DNA of 5,514 bases from Actinobacteria bacterium ATB1 (GTDB lineage Bacteria > Actinomycetota > Acidimicrobiia > UBA2766): contig QWHP01000217.1 in the NCBI GenBank assembly GCA_021404985.1, positions 1-5,514 on the forward strand, written 5' to 3'. Each line of letters opens with the position of its first letter. The stretch's first letter is position 1. Below, piece by piece: positions 1 through 4,356 of this stretch. A program made the position numbers and the translations under genes. The notes beneath the pieces were generated by a model. The model worked only from the letters and a program-made list of their open reading frames with translations, made no database searches and was not told where the DNA came from.

Positions 1-755
1 AAGCACGACGTCGTTGACCGTCCCCCCGTGCGCGTGCCCGACAGCGCGGATCGACGCGAGATCTACCCGAACCGTGGCGAGCGACCTCCGGGGACCGGTC
101 GGTCTGTTCAGCGAGCACCGAGCCGCGCGACCCGGCCCCGCAGCCCGCAGAGCCCCGAACGCGTCGGCCATGCGTCTCGACGCGGCGGGCACGTGCCCGA
201 GCGCGCGGCCGCGACGCAGGACCGCATCCAGGAGCAGCTCCCCTGTCGCCGGTCCAGGCCTGGGTACGGGGCTTCTCCCGACGGCCGGGGTGCCGTCGAC
301 GAGGTTCGCGAGGATCGCCAGCCCGCCGATGCCGTCGGCAAGGACGTGGTGGAACACCACTACGAGTGCACTCGTCCCGCCGGGAAGTCCCGTGACGAGA
401 ATTGCCCTCCACAGAGGCCTGTCCATCGGGAGACGTGACGTGACGATGCCGGCCGCGAGACCCAGGAGGGCAGTCTCGTCACCCGGTGCCGGGCATTCTA
501 CCGAGTCACGTGCGCGTCGACCTCCACCTCCGTATCGACCCAGTACGGCCGTCCGCATCCGAAGGGCGCCTGAAGGAGCCGCTGGCGGAATCTGGGTACG
601 GCACCCAGGGCGGAACCGATCCGCTCTCTCAAGTCCTCCAACGAGGGCTCGGGCCCGGCGAGGCCCACGACAGCTCCCACCTGCATCGGCGCAGGGCCGA
701 CGTCCGTGGCGAGCGCGGTGTGGTCGTCCGCGCTGACGCGGTCGATCTTCTGCAT
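1..755 (-). pseudogene. WS/DGAT-type wax ester synthase/diacylglycerol O-acyltransferase, split by a frameshift and cut by the left window edge
   Basis: The family transfers acyl groups from acyl-CoA to fatty alcohols or diacylglycerol, making storage wax esters and triacylglycerols at the inner membrane face. The ATG at 755 opens MQKIDRVSADDHTALATD, a typical family N-terminus, 23 bp after the upstream peptidase gene. That frame ends at TAG 500-498, straight after WVDTEVEVDAHV. The family sequence resumes in another frame with ECPAPGDE and PLWRAILVTGL, then the catalytic HHVLADG at 351-331 (about residues 136-142 of the restored protein), SLNRPTGPRRS, and the GGTVNDVVL block ending at position 1. 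This second frame is open to the window edge. About 252 of the usual 450-480 residues are visible. Adding one base (probably G) after 507 rejoins the frames as HVDSVECPAPGDE. Family assignment is firm; whether the break is a real mutation or a sequence error cannot be told from here. No convincing Shine-Dalgarno precedes the ATG. Confidence 0.9.
498..509 (-). other. Apparent 1-nt deletion (frameshift point) in the WS/DGAT gene
   Basis: Read on the minus strand, GTG ACT CGG TAG gives V-T-R-stop in the upstream frame, while the downstream family frame reads GAC TCG GTA GAA (D-S-V-E) from position 506. One extra base between 507 and 506 joins the two halves with no other change. No long homopolymer lies here, so a classic homopolymer error or slippage motif is not evident. 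The true lesion could lie a few bases either way. Confidence 0.85.
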
Positions 756-778
756 AGAGCGAATGTAGATCTCAGAGG

Positions 779-2125
779 TCAGGACGCCATGAGGGCAGAG
801 GCCGTGGCAGCGTCGTTGCTGCACAGGAGGATGGTTATCCTCCCGCCGCCTGTCACGCGGCAGCGGCGTCCGTCGTCGAAAGCGTAGAAGCCGTTGGGCT
901 CGGACTCGCCGTCCTCGCCGAGGGCTTCCCCCATGCCGTCCACGAAGTCCCCGGCGGTCGACTCGCTGTCCCAGGTGGTCGCGAGTGCGAGCATCGCCGA
1001 GGCACCCGAGGTCCAGAGCTGGAGCCGATCACCCCGCCATCCCTCCACAGCGGTCAGTTCTCGCTCGGCAATGGTGCCGGCGAACCCGGCAAGCGTGTTC
1101 GCTGTGCTGTACTCGCCCCAGGTCCCGTCGAACGTCCTCGTCCATGCGGGCCCGAGCGTGGCGGTGAAGTCGGGAAGGTCCGTGGGTTCCGGGGTGAAGC
1201 CCTCCTCCCAGAGCTCGGGATGGAGGATCTCGGCCGACGTTCTCGGCAGTCGCTGGTAGACGTCCTCAAGCGGGGGGGTCCCGCCGGGAAGCAGCTCCCG
1301 GACGAATGCCGGCCCGTACTGGTAGGGCATGAGTAGGTCCCAGAGGAGCGGTCCGAGGTCGATGGAATCCATGGCCTCGGTTCCGAGGTCGAGCTCCTCC
1401 CCGGTCGCGGCCTTGCGCTTCTTCTCCGAGAAGTACTTGTCGGCGAACTCGTTCTCGTAGTGGACGGCGTCCCCCTCGACGACAGCCGTCAGGGCACCAC
1501 CGCCGTCGAGATCGTCGTCGGGTATCGCATCTCTGACAGCCTCGAGGTCGTATTTCGCGTCCTGGAGCGCATGCACCCACTCGTGTGCGGTCGTTCGTTG
1601 CGCAAGGGGCGTTACACCCCCGTCCTCGGTGACCACGTACAGCTTGTCTGTTGCCGGCACGTAGAACCCGAGGACGAGCCCGGTCGTGAGCTCCTTGGCC
1701 GCGTCGTAGAGGCTCACGCCTGGTTCGATCCAGCCCAGCAGCCTGGCGATCGGCTCGAGACGTGCCATCTCCTCGAGATCCTCGGGTGTCTCGGTCGACT
1801 GGAGGACTGCCGGTGCCTCCTCGCGGGTGATGAAGGTGGGTACGACGTTCGCACCCTCGAGGCAGCGCAACGACGAGACGGCCGCGAGAAGCGGCTGGAT
1901 CGCTGCGGGATCGGCGGGGATGTCGATCTCGTCGGGGTTCGGCGCAGGGTCGGGTGCCGGTGGACATGCGAACTCGGCAACGGTGGTGGGCGGTGCCTTC
2001 TCTCCCTCCGTGCCCGAGTCGGCCGCTCCCGGTACGGCCGGGGGCGCGAGGACTCCCGCGTCCGCACATGCACCCGAGACGAGCGCGATGACAAGGACGA
2101 GAGGTATGAGGCGGGAGCGGAGCAT
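779..2125 (-). CDS. Secreted, probably membrane-anchored HExxH zinc metallopeptidase (gluzincin-like)
   Basis: A 448-residue protein from the ATG at 2125. It opens with a basic n-region and hydrophobic core (MLRSRLIPLVLVIALVSGAC), then a Pro/Ala/Glu-rich linker. Cys20 suits lipid attachment, but the -3 residue is Ser rather than the usual Leu, so ordinary signal peptidase cleavage is also possible. The catalytic core carries HEWVH (residues 181-185), giving two zinc-ligand histidines and the general-base Glu, followed by ALQD. About 32 residues later VVEGDA supplies Glu217 as the likely third ligand, the gluzincin arrangement. The stretch before it, LVLGFYVPATDKLYVV, is also typical of HExxH proteins with HALQD. 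Cysteines at 54, 88, 422 and 435 could form disulfides outside the cell. The substrate is unknown. An in-frame TTG at 2170 would add 15 residues (MGPRHNTAIPPGLRQ) before the signal sequence; I prefer the ATG because it gives a normal signal peptide. Neither start has a strong Shine-Dalgarno. Confidence 0.82.
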   Translation of the reverse strand: MLRSRLIPLVLVIALVSGACADAGVLAPPAVPGAADSGTEGEKAPPTTVAEFACPPAPDPAPNPDEIDIPADPAAIQPLLAAVSSLRCLEGANVVPTFITREEAPAVLQSTETPEDLEEMARLEPIARLLGWIEPGVSLYDAAKELTTGLVLGFYVPATDKLYVVTEDGGVTPLAQRTTAHEWVHALQDAKYDLEAVRDAIPDDDLDGGGALTAVVEGDAVHYENEFADKYFSEKKRKAATGEELDLGTEAMDSIDLGPLLWDLLMPYQYGPAFVRELLPGGTPPLEDVYQRLPRTSAEILHPELWEEGFTPEPTDLPDFTATLGPAWTRTFDGTWGEYSTANTLAGFAGTIAERELTAVEGWRGDRLQLWTSGASAMLALATTWDSESTAGDFVDGMGEALGEDGESEPNGFYAFDDGRRCRVTGGGRITILLCSNDAATASALMAS

Positions 2126-2172
2126 CTGTCGGAGACCCGGGGGGATCGCAGTGTTGTGTCTGGGCCCCAACC

Positions 2173-2856
2173 CTACTGACGGGACGTGGCACCCGATCCA
2201 AGATCTGAGATCGCGGTCTCGAGACGCCCCTGCACGGCAGCCATCGTCAGATCGGCTCGTGTGCGCTCGAGGATGCCTCGGTCTGCGTCCGCGGCCCGCC
2301 TCAGGCCGGCTGTCATCGCATCCGGGAAGTCCACGAGGCCGAGAGCGTCGTAGAAGGCCTCCATGGCCTCGAAGACCACCTCCGCCTGCCGCAGATCACC
2401 CTTGCGCAGGAGGTCGAGCACGCGACGTCTGAGCTCTCCGATCGCCTCGGCGACCCCGTGCAACCAGGCGACGTCGGTTACGCGGACCTCGTCCGAGCCG
2501 GGCAGCTCGGAGTCGGTCAGGACGGCGTGGGTTATCCGTGCCTCGGCGTACTCCTTCTCTGCGTCGTGGACGAAGCCCGCCCACCGCACGCTCGGGTGTG
2601 CCTCGAGAGCTGCCTCCGCCTCGTCGAGGGCGGTTCGTGCGTCCGCCATGAGCTCTTCGGCGCGAGGGCCGTCACCCCTGTGCAGCGCGCGGACGGCATT
2701 GGCGCTCGAACGCGTCGCCTTGCGGCTCGCGGCCAAGGCGGCCTCGCGGGCAGTGGCGGTTTCGGCAAGGCGACCGACGACGGCCCGAGCGAATGCGTCG
2801 ACTGCACCCGCCTGACGGGGTTTGGAGTCCGGCAGGTTCCCGGGCTTCTCAGACAC
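2173..2856 (-). CDS. Translin-family protein (COG2178-type, predicted nucleic-acid-binding or RNA-processing)
   Basis: A 227-residue, mainly helical protein. Translin and TRAX bind single-stranded RNA and DNA; TRAX supplies the metal-dependent RNase active site of the eukaryotic C3PO complex, and archaeal and bacterial homologues exist. Matching landmarks, in order: RALHRGD (56-62); DAEKEYAEA (98-106), equivalent to the QEYVEA block of TRAX; WLHGVAEAIGELRR (131-144), equivalent to YLLGVADLTGELMR; AEVVFEAMEAFYDAL (158-172); DFPDA; and the C-terminal ERTRADLT (197-204). The acidic residues corresponding to the TRAX metal site are kept as E102, E105, E137 (Asp in TRAX) and E141, so nuclease activity is possible but unproven. 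The GTG at 2856 was chosen because it overlaps the stop of the upstream membrane-protein gene by 8 bp (GGTGTCTGA), a translational-coupling arrangement, and because homology begins just inside it. The open frame continues upstream to 3210, but that part lies inside the upstream gene in another frame and has no coherent sequence. Confidence 0.87.
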   Translation of the reverse strand: MSEKPGNLPDSKPRQAGAVDAFARAVVGRLAETATAREAALAASRKATRSSANAVRALHRGDGPRAEELMADARTALDEAEAALEAHPSVRWAGFVHDAEKEYAEARITHAVLTDSELPGSDEVRVTDVAWLHGVAEAIGELRRRVLDLLRKGDLRQAEVVFEAMEAFYDALGLVDFPDAMTAGLRRAADADRGILERTRADLTMAAVQGRLETAISDLGSGATSRQ

Positions 2857-3508
2857 CCGACGAGAGCCGGTTGCCGCGCCTTGCGCGACGGCCCGCGCCA
2901 CTCGGGCCCTTCCTCTGGGGCTGCGCGTGGCTCGGGCTCTGGAGCAGCCGGCTGGGTGGGCGACGGTCGGGCTGCCCGACGGGCATGGCCTGCATCCTGA
3001 CGTCACCCTGGGCCGTGCGGACTTGACGCCGCTGACTGCGGATCCTGTCCATCTTCTCGGCCCGGAGCCTCTCTTCGTCCTTCCTCGCAGCCTCGTGGGC
3101 AAGCGACATGTATGCCAGGGTGAGCACGAGGAGCGGGAACGCAACCCACCAGAGCTGGTGGCTGAAGAGACCGAGCAGGAAGAAGAGGATCGTGGCGACC
3201 GACAGGACAACCATGATCGACTGGCGACGCTGGGCAGCCGCCCTACGCCGGGGCGCCTGCGACACGAGCTGGGCCGTGGGCTCCGTCGGCACGAGCACAG
3301 GGCGATTGCCGCCCGGTGCGATTGGTGTGGTGCTTGCCATGTATGCGGATCTCCTTGCGTCGGGACGAGCCAACGCGTTCATTCCGCGCCGGAAGCTGCC
3401 GACCGTCTGGATCGGCGAGGTTCCCAGGCGCTCCCGTATCGAGGGCACGAGTAGGTACCCGATGAACAGGACTGCGACTATTCCGAGAACTACGAGACTG
3501 AGACTCAC
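2849..3508 (-). CDS. Three-helix membrane protein, possibly GlpR/SepX-like (actinobacterial cell division)
   Basis: A 219-residue protein from the GTG at 3508. The N-terminus is a transmembrane helix (VSLSLVVLGIVAVLFIGYLL, 1-20), followed by a basic juxtamembrane stretch with SIRERLGTSPIQTVGSFRRG and a roughly 70-residue polar linker. An RRRAAAQRR cluster (87-95) precedes two more helices forming a hairpin (about 97-115 and 118-136). The C-terminal tail of about 80 residues is highly charged, Arg/Lys/Gln/Pro-rich and probably disordered. A single N-terminal helix, cytosolic linker, Arg-rich hairpin and charged tail is the layout I associate with actinobacterial GlpR/SepX-type division proteins, which are encoded near moeA-like genes. 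The sequence match is weak, so the functional name is an inference. The gene overlaps the translin-like gene at its 3' end. An in-frame GTG two codons earlier (3514) is the alternative start, and a longer open frame to 3703 exists but reads like leader sequence. Confidence 0.75.
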   Translation of the reverse strand: MSLSLVVLGIVAVLFIGYLLVPSIRERLGTSPIQTVGSFRRGMNALARPDARRSAYMASTTPIAPGGNRPVLVPTEPTAQLVSQAPRRRAAAQRRQSIMVVLSVATILFFLLGLFSHQLWWVAFPLLVLTLAYMSLAHEAARKDEERLRAEKMDRIRSQRRQVRTAQGDVRMQAMPVGQPDRRPPSRLLQSPSHAQPQRKGPSGAGRRARRGNRLSSGV

Positions 3509-3513
3509 TGGCA

Positions 3514-3522
3514 CTCCGCTCC
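3514..3522 (-). promoter_or_regulatory. Ribosome binding site for the three-helix membrane protein
   Basis: GGAGCGGAG on the minus strand. The second GGAG lies 5 nt before the GTG at 3508, better spacing than for the GTG at 3514, which overlaps it. This is why the 219-codon start was chosen. Confidence 0.6.
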
Positions 3523-3723
3523 GTGCTAAATCTGGATCAGCACCTTCGCCGCCCCTCGGGGACGGACATCGCTTGGTTGTCAGGAACTTGTTGATCTCGT
3601 TGGTTCTGTCGACGCCCCGGCGGCCTCTCGGATCCGGTTCACGGCAGATCGCCGCCCCGGCCCGGGACCACAGGGCGAGATTGCAGTGGTAACAGCCTGA
3701 CACTCTTGCCCACTCCCGCGGAC

Positions 3724-3789
3724 GGTGTCAAGCAACAACGTAACTTTCAGTTAGCGTGTGCTAACCCAGGTTAGCAGATCCTTGACACC
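3724..3789. promoter_or_regulatory. Operator-like array: alternating GTTAGC/GCTAAC half-sites inside a 9-bp inverted repeat
   Basis: Half-sites are GTTAGC (3750-3755), GCTAAC (3760-3765) and GTTAGC (3770-3775), each separated by 4 nt, with a degenerate TAAC at 3741-3744. This makes two TAAC-N4/5-GTTA dyads (3741-3753 and 3762-3773) about 20-21 bp apart, or two helical turns. They sit between GGTGTCAAG (3724-3732) and its perfect reverse complement CTTGACACC (3781-3789). The left arm carries TTGACA on the minus strand (3731-3726), a good -35 box for the membrane-protein operon. A -10 at 18-bp spacing (AAGAGT, 3707-3702) is weak. The right arm carries TTGACA pointing rightward, where there is no plus-strand gene. 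The regulator is unknown. Confidence 0.55.
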
Positions 3790-3825
3790 CGAGCCATCTT
3801 GTGTAAGCGGTCTCCCCACGGGGTC

Positions 3826-4341
3826 TCACGCTCCGCGAACCCAGTCCCCGCTGCGTCCGCCGCTCTTCTCGAGGAGCCGAACGGACTCGATCGTCAGGCC
3901 CCGGTCCATGCTCTTCACCATGTCGTAGATCGTCAGGGCGGCCACCGAGGCACCCGTCAGCGCCTCCATCTCGACACCGGTGCGGGCAACGGTCTCGACG
4001 GTCACGCGGATCGCCACCTCCGTCTCCCCCAGCTCGATGTCGACGTCTACACCCGTGAGCGGAATCGGGTGGCACAACGGCACGATGTCGGGAGTATGCT
4101 TCGCGGCCAGCACGGCACCGACGCGGGCAGTGGCTATCGCGTTCCCCTTCGGCAGCCGGCTCTCACCGATCGCTCGGATCGTCTCCGGAGTACAGCTGAG
4201 ACGGGCCTCGGCCACGGCACGGCGAAGGGTCTCGGCCTTCTCCCCGACCGAGATCATCCGGGAGTCGTGCGTACGGGCCGACCCGAATCCTCGACCGGGC
4301 TCCGGGGCCGGCTGCGGTTCGGGATCTTGCTGGAGTGCCAT
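3826..4341 (-). CDS. moaC: Cyclic pyranopterin monophosphate synthase MoaC
   Basis: MoaC converts the 3',8-cyclo-GTP derivative made by MoaA into cyclic pyranopterin monophosphate, the first tricyclic intermediate of molybdenum cofactor (EC 4.6.1.17), in the cytoplasm as a hexamer. Family blocks are all present in the 171 residues: SVGEKAET (31-38), PKGNAIATAR (64-73), the LCHP catalytic histidine (His91), GVEMEALTGASVAALTIYDM (122-141) with its acidic residues and Asp140, Lys143, and LLEKSGGRSGDW near the C-terminus. The N-terminus is slightly longer than in E. coli and carries a Gln/Glu/Pro-rich stretch (QDPEPQPAPEP); the usual LTH and MVDVS region is divergent (RTHDSRMISVG). An AGAGG at 4355-4351 lies 9 nt before the ATG at 4341 but only 3 nt before the ATG at 4347, so 4341 is preferred. 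The gene starts 15 bp after the moeA stop, so the two are probably co-transcribed. Confidence 0.97.
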   Translation of the reverse strand: MALQQDPEPQPAPEPGRGFGSARTHDSRMISVGEKAETLRRAVAEARLSCTPETIRAIGESRLPKGNAIATARVGAVLAAKHTPDIVPLCHPIPLTGVDVDIELGETEVAIRVTVETVARTGVEMEALTGASVAALTIYDMVKSMDRGLTIESVRLLEKSGGRSGDWVRGA

Positions 4342-4350
4342 GCGCATGGA

Positions 4351-4355
4351 CCTCT
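4351..4355 (-). promoter_or_regulatory. Ribosome binding site deciding the moaC start
   Basis: AGAGG on the minus strand, just after the moeA stop codon (TGA 4359-4357). Its 9-nt spacing fits the ATG at 4341; the ATG at 4347 would be only 3 nt away. Confidence 0.5.
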
Positions 4356-4356
4356 G

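Larger units (their letters stand above)
3509..3825. other. 317-bp intergenic region with promoter and leader of the membrane-protein operon
   Basis: This is the only stretch over 300 bases without a gene. The part nearest moaC (3790-3825) shows short GTCTC direct repeats and no credible terminator: the CCCC-GT-GGGG stem would have a 2-nt loop and no T-tract. The middle (3724-3789) is the operator-like repeat cluster, locally richer in A+T than its surroundings. The rest (3509-3700) would be a long, G+C-rich untranslated leader. It can fold an outer 6-bp stem (3619-3624 with 3651-3656) enclosing a smaller GATC-based hairpin. I recognise no riboswitch family and no small protein in it. Confidence 0.55.

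Noticed and set aside
14..736. Long plus-strand open frame opposite the WS/DGAT gene
   Set aside because: It is the antisense of the acyltransferase. The translation is Arg/Pro/Ser-rich with no motif, while the minus strand has clear family sequence.
1460..2179. 239-codon plus-strand open frame opposite the metallopeptidase
   Set aside because: High-GC antisense shadow. The minus-strand frame has a signal peptide and a zinc site.
2857..3210. N-terminal extension of the translin-like frame
   Set aside because: It lies fully within the membrane-protein gene in another frame and reads as Ser/Arg/Pro-rich shadow; homology begins only after the GTG at 2856.
3509..3700. Riboswitch such as the molybdenum cofactor or cyclic-di-AMP class in the leader
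   Set aside because: No recognisable conserved core of either class; only generic G+C-rich stems are visible.
3509..3703. N-terminal extension of the membrane protein (MSGCYHCNLALW...)
   Set aside because: The good Shine-Dalgarno and the start of the transmembrane helix are at GTG 3508. The extension has no hydrophobic or domain character and would cover the leader.
3750..3776. CIRCE element (HrcA operator), because of TTAGCAC/GCTAA similarity
   Set aside because: CIRCE has 9-bp arms TTAGCACTC and GAGTGCTAA with a 9-bp spacer. Here the arms are 6-7 bp with 2-4 bp spacers, and no chaperone gene follows.
3811..3830. Rho-independent terminator after moaC (CCCC/GGGG)
   Set aside because: The loop would be only 2 nt and no T-tract follows, so a functional hairpin is not supported.
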